64,000 bases of DNA from the NCBI GenBank assembly GCA_020796225.1, contig CM036764.1, positions 24,174,233 through 24,238,232 on the forward strand, written 5' to 3'. Origin of the DNA: Arion vulgaris. Its lineage: Eukaryota; Mollusca; Gastropoda; Stylommatophora; Arionidae. The first letter of the stretch is position 1. Every line of letters begins with the position of its first letter. Below, piece after piece: positions 41,346 through 52,305 of this stretch. The notes under the pieces are model-generated. The model searched no databases. It saw only the letters and a list, made by a program, of their open reading frames with translations, and was not told the origin of the DNA. A program made the translations under genes and the position numbers.

Positions 41346-41589
41346 CTTCCGTTTGCTGAAAAAAATGCTCCCCAGGTATGGAAATTACTTGTTTTAATGG
41401 TCGATTGTCGATGGAGATTGGTATTCTCATGTCTGTGACCTGGATATCACGAATTCACAAATGGTCAGCATTCATCACAAAAAAGAAAGTATAATTTGAA
41501 TCAGTTGTTTCCCTTTGCGTAATTAGGATTAAAATTATAAGAAAATATAATACTGATATTTTGGTGTACCATACTTTTCCAAAATGCCG

Positions 41590-41789
41590 ATACACTGGGT
41601 TCTGACGTCACGAACGCTTTCCCGGCCGCGGGCAAGGTATAGCGTCGCGCGCAGCATCACATTGGCTGCTCAGTCAGACCTGTTAACTGGCACGCGTGAT
41701 ACGCTATAGGGCACAAAACTTTTCAGTTATACTGTTATCATTGTCGTAGATGTAGACGTCTCCACCAAGGCGCCGAAATTCTATCAACA
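41590..41789 (+). promoter_or_regulatory. CpG-rich promoter-like region
   Basis: About 19 CpG dinucleotides lie in 210 bp by hand count, far above the CpG-poor surroundings. Elements include a CRE-type palindrome TGACGTCA (41603-41610), an inverted CCAAT box (ATTGG at 41661-41665), a palindromic CACGCGTG (41691-41698) and an initiator-like TCAGTTA near 41733. It lies directly upstream of the candidate first exon. This is inference from composition and motifs only. Confidence 0.45.
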
Positions 41790-41943
41790 ATGTACGGAAG
41801 TTGTGAAAAAGCTGAATTCATAGTGATTAAACATCATCGATATAAGGATATGACGATTTGTGTATATTTACTGTTAATCATGTTATCATGGATACCCCAA
41901 GCTTCATCGCTGCATGTTATACCTGGCTACGAGAACGAGAAAG
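41790..41943 (+). CDS. Candidate first coding exon with signal peptide, unknown gene
   Basis: An open frame from ATG at 41790 runs to a consensus splice donor, AAAG|GTAAGT, at 41943/41944. It leaves one base of the next codon, so the intron is phase 1. The first Met may be 41790 or 41850; from 41850 the protein starts with MTIC and a hydrophobic core VYLLLIMLSWI, followed by PQASS, where a signal peptidase site after ASS fits the small-residue rule. The mature part starts LHVIPGYENEK. Phase-1 introns just after signal peptides are common in secreted and cell-surface animal genes. Unlike most of the window this sequence has no second copy, and it has a promoter-like region upstream. I cannot name the gene. 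Alternatives: the gene is dead or the frame is fortuitous. Confidence 0.45.
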
Positions 41944-43970
41944 GTAAGTTTTTGTACAAAGTTTCAAGTGTCGTGTGATATAAAGTACTTATTGTCCAGA
42001 ACTAAAGTTGTAGTGTTGTGTCCTGAAGTTATGCCTGGCTGGGAATATTGTGTTAAGCATTCAGGGCCAGTGTTCTATGTTGTAGGCCTCGTTGTTACCA
42101 ACAGACAACGCTAACATTGCGGCATAATTCTTAAAGGTCCCAAACCGATTGCGATGACGTAACTAAATTGGAAAATATAAGTAGAGGCTTCAAACCGTCA
42201 ACAACGCGTTTGGACCGGATCCAATGTCACACACACAGCGTACAGGTGTTAACGGTAACGATGGAACTGACAGTCAGGCTAACTGAAAATACGTGTATTG
42301 TGACAGACAATGTATATGATTTAAAAACGGTCACACACACACTGAAGCTGCTAGACGACCGGCTGTTTAATGATTATAACATGACAGCAGATACATCCTT
42401 GATTAATGCGACAGTTACAATTTGAAATCGACTTTGGTCACATCTAGTTAGTTAAAGGGACATTTATACTTCGACATCAACCAAAACAGAATGAGCCAGT
42501 GCGGTTCAACGCTTTTATTTGGGCACATCTGACTGAAGACACCGGCGTCGATTGCAGTAATAATAACAACAGTAATATTAATAAAATAATAACAGATTAA
42601 AACCTAATCCAGGATAAACGTTTAATTAACAAAAAATATTGTTTGTTTTAGTTTAGTCGTCGCCTAATCATCACTGCACATCGAACCAATTTAGTCCTTC
42701 ATGAAGTGCCCCGATCTCCTCAGTATGTCTCTCGGCGTGTGGCGACTAACGACACCGGTTCTTTGTTGGTTTACTATTCTTCTCTGGCTACCAGCATTGT
42801 GCTCTTGTTTAGCTACACCACATTTGACTTGAAATTATTGTAGTCTGGTGAATGCTGGTGTATTACTTGAATGATTTACACATATAATTTATTTGCAATT
42901 TGATACAGTTAATTTGATGCAGTCTGAGGAATTTCAGGTGTTCGGTCGAAATTCAGATTTATCACAAATACAGTTTTTTTTTATGATTTGTGAAAAAATG
43001 TTGCTACTCATTACTTGGAAAAAACAACCCACAAATAATATAAACTCTACCATTACACAGAAACGCATGGATTTGTCTGTATACAATAAAACACTATTGA
43101 TATTCCCATTCATAATTACAAGGGTAATTCCGTTACCTTTTAACTATGTTTTCTTAAAATGGCAGCTGATATTAATTCATTATTGGTATACACTTTTTTA
43201 AAAATAGTTTGGACAGATTAATTTAAAATATCAATTTAGAAGATAAAATAAGATCCTTTATAGATAACATTTACTGCTCCTACTTTGAATTGAAACTTTC
43301 TGTTCCACTTTTTTTTGTAAGTTACAATCACACGGTGGCCGGTCTCTCAAAGCAGAGTCGTCTCAGATGTGTTATTTGATTGAAGTAATAATTTTAAAAA
43401 GCAGAGTGGAGCTAGAAGACAGTATTATAGTTAAAAAAAGAAAACAATATTGCAAAAGCGAGAAGACCGTTCTCACGAGAGTACTAAAGAAATACAGCTG
43501 AAACATAGTGTTATTGGGAAATACTTTGTCTTGAAATGATGACTAACTTTCAAGACAACGTAGTAAAATAGTGTGCCAGGAATGTACAACACAATCACCG
43601 CGCTAGACTAAGCTAATTAGCAGCCAAGAAGAAACGAATATTTCTTTGAATAATTCTTGTTACTTTCAGTTTTGTTAATGACGTTAAAACAAGGTTTTCT
43701 GTATGTATTATCTCATCATCCATTCTCAAAGCATACTACCCATTCATAAACTCTACTACCTGTTCTAAATCATTGCTTTCCTTTCCTAAAGTGTTCCATT
43801 ACGTGCTAATCTTCTACACTGTAGCTAAGTTGATAATAAACATATTTTCTCCTCGAGTATCTGTAAAAATCTATCTGTCAGTCTGTTTTTTTAATTTGTG
43901 AGTCCTTCCATCTCAATACTTGAACAATCTATCTATCTCCATTATTTTTTTCATATTTTAAAAATTACAT
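41944..43970 (+). other. Probable intron; no repeat family recognised
   Basis: It begins with GTAAGT. There are open frames of 85 and 102 codons at 42168 and 42893, with no motif that I recognise. It is one of the longest stretches without an obvious mobile element. Confidence 0.4.
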
Positions 43971-43971
43971 A

Positions 43972-44116
43972 TAAACCTTTCATTCCGTGATTTTTATTTA
44001 CCTCTTATGGTGCATTTATATTGCCAAATTATACTGAATTATCTAGTATATTGGTTTTGCGTCATATTATAAAGTACTTCGAGACAGTATATCGGCCCAG
44101 AAGGGCGAATGGGTTA
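43972..44116. mobile_element. TTAA-type MITE, copy 2 (inverted)
   Basis: The left end AAACCTTTCATTCCGTG and the right end GAAGGGCGAATGGGTTAA pair as inverted repeats. Reverse-complemented, the interior reads GGGCCGATATACTG and aligns with GAGCCGATACACTG of the copy at 5624. Length is 145 bp. Confidence 0.65.
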
Positions 44117-44224
44117 AAGGTTATCGATGTTGAGCAAAAAACTAAATAAATAAACCGTCATTATCATGATCACTTTTATCATCAGTCTTCACATTGAAGG
44201 TTTAACGAAATCAATTTCCAAGTT

Positions 44225-44345
44225 CAGTTTCAGTTTGGAATATCTTCATTGCCCTTCGGACATGTCCATAGGTGCTCCGCTCTCCTTCGCAATATCTCCA
44301 GCAGAGTCCAGCGACTAACCGACATTGAACTGCAGACATTTGGTA
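44225..44345 (-). pseudogene. RH-A type LINE C-terminal end, cut by a hAT MITE
   Basis: The minus-strand frame reads SVSRWTLLEILRRRAEHLW and TCPKGNEDIPN. This is the knuckle-like end seen at 61979 (RRRLEHLWTCSKC) and 46385. The MITE at 44351 lies at its upstream edge, so the rest of the LINE was probably displaced beyond 44745. Confidence 0.6.
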
Positions 44346-44350
44346 TAGAG

Positions 44351-44737
44351 CAGCGTTTTCCAAAGTAGACGGTACCGCCTCCACGTGGGCGCTGAAGCCT
44401 TCTAGGGGGCGGTAGTGGGTTCAAAATCATTTGGGAGGTTTTTTCGTGATTTCGTGATTGAATAATCATTACAAATTTGAATTCTGCATTTTAATTCAGC
44501 TTATGTCCACCATACAGGATACATTTTTTCATCAATTTTCTATTTCATGTATATAATCATTTTTAAAATTGACCATGTATGACAGAAATATATATCAATT
44601 TTCTATGTAAAAGTGAAAAAAGAGCATGTATATATATGGAAGGGGGTGCGTTGGCAAACTTCTATAATGTGGAGGGCGTTACAAAGTTTATGTTTTGCAA
44701 AAGTGGGCTGTGGGCCGAAAAAGTTTGGGAATCTATG
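44351..44737 (+). mobile_element. hAT-type MITE-2, solo copy
   Basis: It is 387 bp long, from CAGCGTTTTCCAAAG to TTTGGGAATCTATG. It is flanked by GTATAGAG (44343-44350) and GTCTAGAG (44738-44745), an 8-bp target duplication with one mismatch. It is the reference for the pair at 34425-35269. Confidence 0.85.
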
Positions 44738-44745
44738 GTCTAGAG

Positions 44746-45221
44746 AGAAATCAATTCCGATGACCGTTAGGATGTCAAATTTCTGCCAAAGACAAGCTAT
44801 TTGATGATGAAAAACACTACTTTGCTTCCTGTTTCGTGATCATAGTTTAACTGTAATTTGTTTATACTACTATTAAAACCAATATGTCCCCGCCGCGTGT
44901 ATCTGGTAAGAACAACGCCACGATGACAAATCTGAATGTCGTTTTGTTCATATCCGGACATGTGTGTTATGATTTATTTCATTTTCTGCTCTGTATCTGA
45001 TACACAATCTTCAACAAGCCATTCTCTTTATAATTAAATGTCCATAACTGGTTTTTTGTGCTTTTGATTACCATTTTCCATTTCATTTGATCTTTCGTTT
45101 ATAACAACCTGTTGTTGTCGTCTAGACTGTTAGATCGTGTTTGTTGTCCATTATCATGTCTCTAAAAAAAGAAATGTCTTATAATCTGAAAAGTTAAAAT
45201 GTAGAACAATAATAATAATGG
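44746..45221. other. No recognised feature
   Basis: The first 60 bp may be the displaced part of the LINE at 44225. The rest is unrecognised. Confidence 0.4.
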
Positions 45222-45390
45222 CGAAACACGTAAAAACAAAGTACTTTTACAAAATACCAAAACAATAATACACAGCAACTTTTCAACCAAACGTTGCTGT
45301 GTATTGTAATTTTTGTTTGTGTATTTTGTAAAACTACAGTATTCTGTTTTTTTTCGTGTTTCATCTTTGCTACGTAGTTTTACGGCAGTC
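45222..45390. mobile_element. FB element, short form
   Basis: The arms CGAAACACGTAAAAACAAAG and TACAGTATTCTGTTT with CGTGTTTC are inverted, and the two AACGTTG-type motifs nearly meet in the centre (ACTTTTCAACCAAACGTTG). The central spacer of the full form is lost. Confidence 0.65.
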
Positions 45391-45424
45391 ATCCCTTATA
45401 TCGACAATAATAGTAATAATAGTT

Positions 45425-45640
45425 CATGTAGTACTGTTATACGTTACATAGGACCTGCAAGCAGTATCTCAATATAGCTCTATCCTGGACAACTCGCTCA
45501 ATCTCTTCCATGGAATTGAGACCCATATTTCTTTCCTCTCTCAGGAAAGTTCGTTTCAGGGTTTCTCTTGGGCGTCCTCTCTTCTTGGACCATTTGAATG
45601 TTGGACAAACATAAACATATTGATTTTGAGCCAGGATCAT
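45425..45640 (-). pseudogene. LINE R-a C-terminal fragment
   Basis: The minus-strand frame reads KWSKKRGRPRETLKRTFLRE, ERNMGLNSMEEIERVVQDRA and CLQVLCNV, with a terminal AACGTATAACAGTAC block. An alternative frame overlaps at 45498-45701. Confidence 0.7.
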
Positions 45641-45869
45641 AGCACTCCAGACAGACCTGTAGGTTCTCAGTGTTTTCCAGCAGATGTTGAAGGTGGTTCA
45701 CGCTGATGGGCTCTATTGCTCAGTAAAATAACACACTCCTCATGTGCTGATTCTCGGGTGTTCAGTCCTCCTATTGCTAATCTTGATTTCAGATTTCTTC
45801 AAGCAGTGTGTTAAGTAATTAGTTATCGTGTCCCTATTCAACAGAAGATGAACTAAACAACTACAGTAT
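45641..45869. other. No recognised feature
   Basis: Nothing recognised. Confidence 0.4.
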
Positions 45870-46140
45870 GTCCTCTTATCCATATTCAGCATAGATATAT
45901 AAATTTCCTAAATCAATATATACAAATATATACAATATATCCATATACAAAATCAATATATATCCATCTCCAGCATCAATATATCTAAATCCATCACCGT
46001 TTTATCCATATCCAACACCAGAATATATATCCATGTCTAACAGCAAATTGTATCCACCTATAACACAAATATATACATCTCCAACATTTATATATATATT
46101 CATACCAAACAGCAAATTATATCTATCTCTAACAGCAAGC
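45870..46140. repeat. Decayed AT-rich minisatellite of about 30 bp
   Basis: TCCATATCCAACA, CAATATATA and CAGCAAAT motifs recur at about 25-35 bp with many changes. Confidence 0.6.
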
Positions 46141-46384
46141 AATGTATTGATTATAATTTTTCATAAACTTATATTGTAACATAAACTATCTTCGTGAGGG
46201 AACATGACATAAAAAACGTTGGCCGTCTCGCAAGTACATTAAATGAAGTAATAGTTTACTATAAATGTTTTATCAAATGAGATTATGACTCGATATTTAT
46301 TCTCGAATGTCGGACAACAGTAATTGTATATATATATTTATTTATCTGTAGGAATATGACTAGAGAAACCAGAATTAACTGATA

Positions 46385-46770
46385 TACATATAGGTCATTC
46401 TGAGGTGAAGGACAATGAGAGAACGGATGCACTTGCGAGCAAAGCTGCTATCGAGAATAAGCTTTCTATGGACAACAGAGACATCATCAATGCTCTTAAG
46501 AGAAAATATACTCTCTGAAGATTTCAACGAAGATAAAGGGTATTCTCAATCTCGGTTGCGCAAGTTATGCATACCGATAGGTGCGGCAAGATGGAAAAAT
46601 CACGAAAGAAACCCGAATAGATACATCAGCCAACACAGAACATGAGTTGTTAGTCTAAACACACTGATATACATGCTTGGGAGGAGATCGGAGCAATTAT
46701 GGACATGTCCGATGTGCGATGAAGATGATCCTCCAATGAACAGTGAACATATACAAGTTATTGAATAGAT
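46385..46770 (+). pseudogene. RH-A type LINE RNase H to C-terminus
   Basis: The frame starts at GHSEVKDNERTDALASKAA, the last RNase H motif (GH-x-G-x-x-x-N-E-x-A-D pattern). Then come NRDIINALKRKYTL and, after frameshifts, AARWKNHERNPNRYISQH and GRRSEQLWTCPMCDEDDPP with EHIQVIE. The knuckle C-P-M-C and the following EHI are preserved. Stops and frameshifts make it dead. Confidence 0.65.
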
Positions 46771-47442
46771 TGATCATATTCATTGGCTACCTTGCTTCCC
46801 CTGGCTTTCTTAAAACTACTTATTATCTTCATATACAATAACATTGAAGCTACCTATGAATGATGTATGTATATATGTTATATTTGTGAACCTGTGTGTA
46901 TATATGTTGTTGTTTCGTCTCAAATATACAAGCACAATAAGCTCATCGCATGTGTATGTGCAGACACTTCGATCGAATCTGACCTGATTGTTCGGTGCTC
47001 AACAGTCTAGCGTTTGTGAAAGACACTCCTCAGCAAAGCACTTTTTTAAAGGAGCTAGCTGACTGTGTTATTGAAAGCGCTCATATTGTTGGGCTAGGCA
47101 ATGAGTGCCGTAAGAAATAAGCGTTTGTGGTTTGAATCCTGTGTATGGTAATTTTTTTCTCTCCAGAAGTCTCTAATACTTGTACGCTGTCTATGAATAG
47201 AGCACATAAGTGAACTGGAGGCGATATAGAGAACGCGAAAAATGTGATATGCATTGCGGGGTAGCACAGTGATAGTTGACTAAATTCGTTCACAAGTGGG
47301 TGGTGTTTTTTTTCAGTGCAGTCGGTGTTGATAGATTCGTCGCCGGTGCTACTGTGTAAATGCGCTGGTATTGACATTTTCAGCATGTAGAAAGGGACAA
47401 AGCATCTCTTTAATCATTTACTTGGGGGATCTAAATTACATG
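46771..47442. other. Unassigned; possible tRNA-like segment near 47260
   Basis: GGGGTAGCACAGTGATAG at about 47258 looks like a tRNA A box and GTTCACAAGTGG follows, but no convincing B box is at the right distance. The rest is unrecognised. Confidence 0.35.
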
Positions 47443-47565
47443 TACCTCTAAAGTCGGAGTAAGATTCGCCTGAATGGCAAGGGACAGTGTGATAAGTAAA
47501 GCAAACCCTCTATTAGAAATCAGTAAGTCGTGCTATTATTAGATGCCATGACTAAGACTGAATGC
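47443..47565 (+). mobile_element. SINE-7, diverged copy
   Basis: GTACCTCTAAAGTCGGAG, GATTCGCCTGAATGGCAAGG and GATGCCATGACTAAGACTG align with 7722-7882. The tail is missing. Confidence 0.55.
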
Positions 47566-47574
47566 ATTTTACTG

Positions 47575-47765
47575 CTTATTTCATCATAAAGTAGATTGTC
47601 CCTTCCGGAACTTGGCTCACATGACAGCAGCCCGAAAAACTCTCTGTTCTGTGCAAGTTGACCAGTCTCAGCAGCAGTAATTCTCAGATCATCAATGAAA
47701 TCTTGCACCCATCGTCTTCTAAGTCTTCCTCTCATTCTTCTTCCAGGCACCCTTCCCTTCAAAAT
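47575..47765 (-). pseudogene. LINE R-f C-terminal end
   Basis: The minus-strand frame reads GRVPGRRMRGRLRRRWVQDF, then IDDLRITAAETGQLAQNREF, as in 33646-34020. Truncated upstream. Confidence 0.65.
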
Positions 47766-48214
47766 TATCTTCTCTCAGCACTCATTACGTTATACGCTAG
47801 TAAAATCATCTATTCTTGATTTCCACCTGTGTGGGGGTAAAATATAGATTCATTTTAATTTCCTGTTTGCGTACCTGGCCGTGAACATTCCATACATACC
47901 TGTCAACTTGAAAACTACCTGTTAGACACCTACTTGCACGAACTGTTGTATGGCGCTGTTACTTCCTATACTATTCTACAAGGTTTCCACACATTCACAC
48001 AGTAATGAGTATTGTTTGTTTTTCTTGTAATATTTGTAAGTGTTTGGCGTAAACATGTTGAAACTCCTGGCACATGTGCTTACAATAAACGTTTTGTGAA
48101 TGGTGGGAAGCGCAGTACCATCATGCCATTGCTGTTGGTGTTCTTAACAAAATAACTATTTTTTCTATATATGACACTGGTATCACAATGAATTGTTTGT
48201 ATACCTTCTGATTA
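47766..48214. other. No recognised feature
   Basis: No gene or repeat seen. Confidence 0.4.
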
Positions 48215-48221
48215 GTTATAC

Positions 48222-48580
48222 CACAGCCAACTATAAACTTATGGGCCTGCGGACTCACGGAGAAATTCCTGACCTAATTTCAGTTGGGGGCTGAAATGTA
48301 TATATGTTTGATAGAACACAGCAAGCTTTTTTGCAATTTTACTCAATTCTGTGAGTCTATGGTTATTTATTAGTGAAAATATTCATAATATTGATATTTC
48401 TTATTGTTAAACTTAACTTGTTGCATAATATAACTTTGAGTTAACATTTTATGTTGATTTAAATATGAATTCGCCTATATACAGCAATACTGGAATGCGA
48501 GGTCATGTGACCGGTTGTGGTTTGATTTCTCATAATTTTTACCACAGTCCGCAGGCCCTATGAATTTATAGTTGGCTATG
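48222..48580. mobile_element. Fold-back MITE, intact, with 7-bp target duplication
   Basis: The ends CACAGCCAACTATAAACTTA and TTTATAGTTGGCTATG form inverted repeats of about 35 bp that include GGGCCTGCGGACT on the left and AGTCCGCAGGCCC on the right. GTTATAC flanks both sides (48215-48221 and 48581-48587). It is 359 bp long, with no coding capacity. Confidence 0.85.
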
Positions 48581-48597
48581 GTTATACATAGGTAGTA

Positions 48598-48995
48598 AAA
48601 CACGTAATTACAAAGTACTGTAGTTTTACAAATTACAAAAACAATGACAAAATACAGCAACGTTTCGACCAACAAGGCCTTTATCAAGCAAACGAACAAA
48701 TAGGAGTGACAAATTAAAATGAAACATAAATGGACGACCAAATACAAACGTATCTAAGGAAAATCTGGAATAAAACGAATAACGAAATAAATGTAACACA
48801 AAAAACACACATAAAAAACTAGAAATAGAAAGGAAAAGAAACAATGAAACATCTAGTAAACATCTTGTTCGTTTGCTTGATAAAGGCCTTGTTGGTCGAA
48901 ACGTTGCTGTATTTTGTCATTGTTTTTGTAATTTGTAAAACTACAGTACTTTGTAATTACGTGTTTTGCCAATCAAATAGTTTTACTGCAGTTCC
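48598..48995. mobile_element. Long-arm fold-back element FB, copy 2
   Basis: Left arm: AACACGTAATTACAAAGTAC to CAACGTTTCGACCAACAAGG and TTTATCAAGCAAACGAACAA. Right arm: the exact inverse ending in CAATCAAATAGTTTTACTGC. The arms are over 105 bp and nearly identical; the loop is about 150 bp. The right arm keeps the terminal ACTGCAG part seen on the left of copy 1. Confidence 0.88.
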
Positions 48996-49139
48996 ATATA
49001 TATATATATATATACTGAATACATAGGTAGTAGAATAACGCTAGGCTGTGCAGTTAGTAGTAGTATATCAGTGGCGTTTAAGTTAGCGAGGATTGACAGA
49101 TATATTTTAGTAGTTATAGTTTATCATTGTCAAACTAGT

Positions 49140-49320
49140 TTAATATGCAACTGTTAAATCCACTGCCATGTGGAAGAGGGGTGGCTCGGGAGAGCTAAAG
49201 GCTAGGGGAGTAAACCCTGATGAAAAATCTCTACCGCCTTGTGGGTCAGCATGGTTAAGCAGATGGCTAGTGGCGTAAACCTTGACCACAAATCCGTAGG
49301 GAGGACCTTATTGCTATGTG
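49140..49320. other. Possible LINE 5' UTR relic
   Basis: AGGGGTGGCTCGGGAGAGC, GGGGAGTAAACCCTGATG and GTGGCGTAAACCTTGACC look like a partly duplicated, GC-richer untranslated segment. I suspect a LINE 5' end but have no second copy. Confidence 0.25.
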
Positions 49321-49479
49321 TGTATTCCATATTCTGGAATCAACTGCAAACCCTGCTTGATTTCAAACGTATGAGCTTTTGTCTTTTCTTTTGATTAAAA
49401 AAAACAGTATGGTAGAGTTATGTGGGAAATAACGTTATGCAAAGGTGCAGAATCTTTTGAATAGAGACTTTTGTCACGT

Positions 49480-49722
49480 ACAGCTTACCTGTGTAGTTTA
49501 TCACAAACAGTTTACCTGTGTAATTTGTCACATACAACTTACCTATGTAGTTTGTCACATAAATATTACCTGTGCAGTTTGTCACATACAGCTTACCTAT
49601 GTAGTTTGTCACATACATATTACATGTGCAGGTTGTCACACACAGCTTACCTATGTGGTTTGTCACATACATATTACCTGTGCAGTTTGTCACATACAGC
49701 TTACCTGTGTAGCAGCGCTCCA
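49480..49722. repeat. 27-bp minisatellite, 9 copies, with 54-bp higher-order unit
   Basis: CAGCTTACCTATGTAGTTTG with TCACATA alternates with CATATTACCTGTGCAGTTTG with TCACATA over the right-hand part. Open frames in two plus frames and on the minus strand are shadows of the 27-bp unit. Confidence 0.9.
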
Positions 49723-49974
49723 AATTGGTTAATGAAAAGCCCATATAAAACTAGTTACATAATTGTCTCTCAATTCCCCCTCCTATAAGTGCACAGTAAC
49801 TTTCAGCTAGTTGAAAGTATCACGGACAGAATCTCAGGCGACGATTCCGATATTTATCTCAGCTCAGAAAGTCGGGATACCAATTTCCAGCTGGGTAAAC
49901 TAGGAAGTAAATCAAGCTTATATGTTATCGTTGCTATTGCTTGGAACGACCATAGACTGGTTGATGAAAAAATG

Positions 49975-50190
49975 TTGCATGGGCGAAATGGCATCAATAG
50001 GGGTAGAAAGCAGACAGCTGGAAGATTTGGATTTTGCAGATGATATTGCATTGTTCAGTAAAAACAACCAAGATATGCAATGAAAAATTGACTACTTATC
50101 ATTTCTAGCGCCAAAAGTTGAACTGTATATACTTTGATAAAGACATAATGAAGATACATATAGCAAGTAATGCAGTTACCACGATGGAAT
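49975..50190 (+). pseudogene. LINE reverse transcriptase catalytic fragment (R-g)
   Basis: Across frames it reads NGINRGVESRQLEDLDFADD, IALFSKNNQDMQ, then AKxE-like LAPKVELYI and KDIMKIHIASNAVTTMES. LDFADDIALFS is the catalytic box of RTE-like reverse transcriptases. The fragment ends exactly where the antisense tail of the next LINE starts. Dead and truncated at both ends. Confidence 0.75.
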
Positions 50191-50500
50191 CCTTCTTCTT
50201 CTGCGTTCTCACTAGATTGGGATTTCGGATTCTCTAATAAAGGCAGCCGTCTGCTTCAGATTATCATTCACGCCATACAGTTTGTCTTGGATACTGGCGT
50301 AAGTGTTCTTCTCAGGTCTGCATACTGGGGCAGTTCTGTAGGATATGCTCTGTTGTCATACTCGCCAAGCCACAGGGGCACATGTTGTTTGTGCCTATCT
50401 TGAATTTAGTGTACATGTGGTGTAGCATTCTGCATGTTGTGATCCGTCCGGAGGCGAAGTATGACTGTCTGATATCTTCTGGACAGTTGGTAATATCCAT
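50190..50500 (-). pseudogene. RNase H-type LINE C-terminus (RH-B) with GAA tail
   Basis: The minus-strand frame reads CPEDIRQSYFASGRITTCRM, FKIGTNNMCPCGLASMTTEH and ILQNCPSMQT. After a frameshift comes QDKLYGVNDNLKQTAAFIRE. C-P-C-G plus H-x3-N-C forms a CCHC-like knuckle. It ends in GCAGAAGAAGAAGG and matches 14100-14334. Confidence 0.75.
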
Positions 50501-50999
50501 CGTCCTTGTTGTGTTTTGGATGCTCTTTATCCCATTTTGCTTTTAATGCCTTTTGGCGAAGGTTTTATAAACTTGAACATCAAAAAGAACAATATCATAC
50601 ATACCAATCTAACAGACACACAAATATTCAAACACTCCACAAACCTCTTAACGATTTAATAAGGCGTGTCCTTATGGGGGCAAATCTAATGTGAAAAAAT
50701 CCATCGTTAATATATAACGACACAAAAGTGTAAGAGTCGCACCTCTCTCTATGTGTGTGTCATCTCCAAAGGTGAAAATACTGCAGTACACAGGTATTTG
50801 AAATGAGGTCACGGTGAACAGGTACATTACCAAAACTTTGTATAGCTTGGATTCGTTCAGACAAAAAAAAAAAGACAAAATGTTAGCTATGTGTGGTTTA
50901 GTTTGTGAAAACTGGTTACTTTTATTGTTGTCGTCCATGGTTAGACTGTCAACTGCCTCTTCTTATACTACTAAATACTACGACTACTGCTACTTTTGA
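50501..50999. other. No recognised feature
   Basis: Nothing recognised besides an A run at 50863-50874. Confidence 0.4.
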
Positions 51000-51154
51000 T
51001 GTTACTACAACTACAATTACTGTTACTACTATTAGTACTTGTACTACTAATACTTCTGTTTTCTACTACAACTGCTACTGCTGATGTTACCACCACTACT
51101 ACTATTACTGTTACTACTAGTAATACTTCTACTAATAATACGTTCTACTACTAT

Positions 51155-51219
<65 letters not shown>

Positions 51220-51235
51220 TTACTAGTGCTACTAT
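51000..51235. repeat. TAC/ACT trinucleotide tract, grading into a pure run
   Basis: Imperfect ACT-type triplets from 51000, then a nearly pure TAC run at about 51145-51220. Confidence 0.95.
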
Positions 51236-51384
51236 TAAAATATGTTTTTACGTAGCCTGTTCAGACCTTAGGGTATAACGTGCCTGTCATTTCACATATC
51301 TAGGCACTTGTGGGGTCAGTTCCTTTCCTCACACATGGACGTCGTGTGTGGGATTAAACCCACAACGTTATTGTGGCCGAGTCA

Positions 51385-51456
51385 ATACTACTACTACTAC
51401 TGCTGCTTCTACTACTGCTGCTGCTACTACTGCTGCGGCTACTACTGCTGCTGCTG

Positions 51457-51521
<65 letters not shown>

Positions 51522-51545
51522 ACTACTACTGCCGATACTACAACT
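51385..51545. repeat. TAC/TGC mixed trinucleotide tract
   Basis: Alternating blocks of CTA and CTG triplets, including runs of about 19 CTA and 7 CTG units. It is separated from the tract at 51000 by 150 bp of unique sequence. Leu, Tyr, Ala and Val frames are shadows. Confidence 0.95.
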
Positions 51546-52170
51546 AAATCTCTTTCCAGGGGAACATAGACGTGTGTGTAATTATCAATCTTCACTGAAC
51601 TATACCATGCGCCATTTTCTTCAGCTCTGCTCACGAGGCTTAATTACTAGCTTTGCATCCGCTCTCTTTTCACTATTTTTCACCACGTATTATTTGGTCT
51701 CCCCAATCTTTTCTTCCACTGTTGGTTCCAGTCAAGTACATACCTGGTTATGTCGTAATGTTGTTTCCCGAGTGTGTGCCAGCCTGTCCCCCACATTGTC
51801 CTTTTAACTTTTGCCTTGTAAAAGTGAGATATTGCCTTCTTCTCGTACGCAGCCTGACCTCTGAACTTAGAGTTATATATCTCTACTATACTTTCATTAT
51901 CAATCGTTTTCTAGCGTACAGCATTAGTATCGTCGGTCTTAACAGTTTGGGGAAATGGGTGGTTTAGAGGTCAAGGACAAGGTCTTTTCAGGTTTGTCTG
52001 TCGTCGGATTACTGTTCTGAGTCACATTAACATGTCTGCACTGTTTCTAATGACGTGATCTCTGACACATACCGCTGCAAGCAAAATTCAAGGTTTTTCT
52101 AAATCTACTTGTTAAGTTTGAAACTGTCGGAATTCCTGGTTGCAATAAGTCATTCTGAACTAAAGGGAGG
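51546..52170. other. No recognised feature
   Basis: Open frames of about 100 codons continue out of the repeat. No motif seen. Confidence 0.4.
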
Positions 52171-52174
52171 GGTG

Positions 52175-52305
52175 GTTGGGATCTAAAGTCGAAGGATTGA
52201 CATCATTGCACCGGGTTTTACCCCATATAGCTCAGCCCCTCTCCGTAGAAATGGCACGCCACGTGATTAGATTATTGCACAAAGCGCCTATTGTTTGTCT
52301 ATGAG
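52175..52305 (-). mobile_element. SINE-4 body fragment
   Basis: GATTGACATCATTGCACCGG, GTTTTACCCCATATAGCTC and AAATGGCACGCCACGTG match 56190-56300. The tRNA head is absent. Confidence 0.65.

Noticed and set aside
42168..42425. 85-codon frame MENISRGFKPSTTRLDR as an exon or gene
   Set aside because: It lies inside the probable intron, has no signal, motif or splice support, and its length is within chance.
51368..51807. 144-codon Leu-rich frame and poly-Thr/Ala/Val frames
   Set aside because: They start in the CTA/CTG tract and extend into unrecognised sequence by chance.
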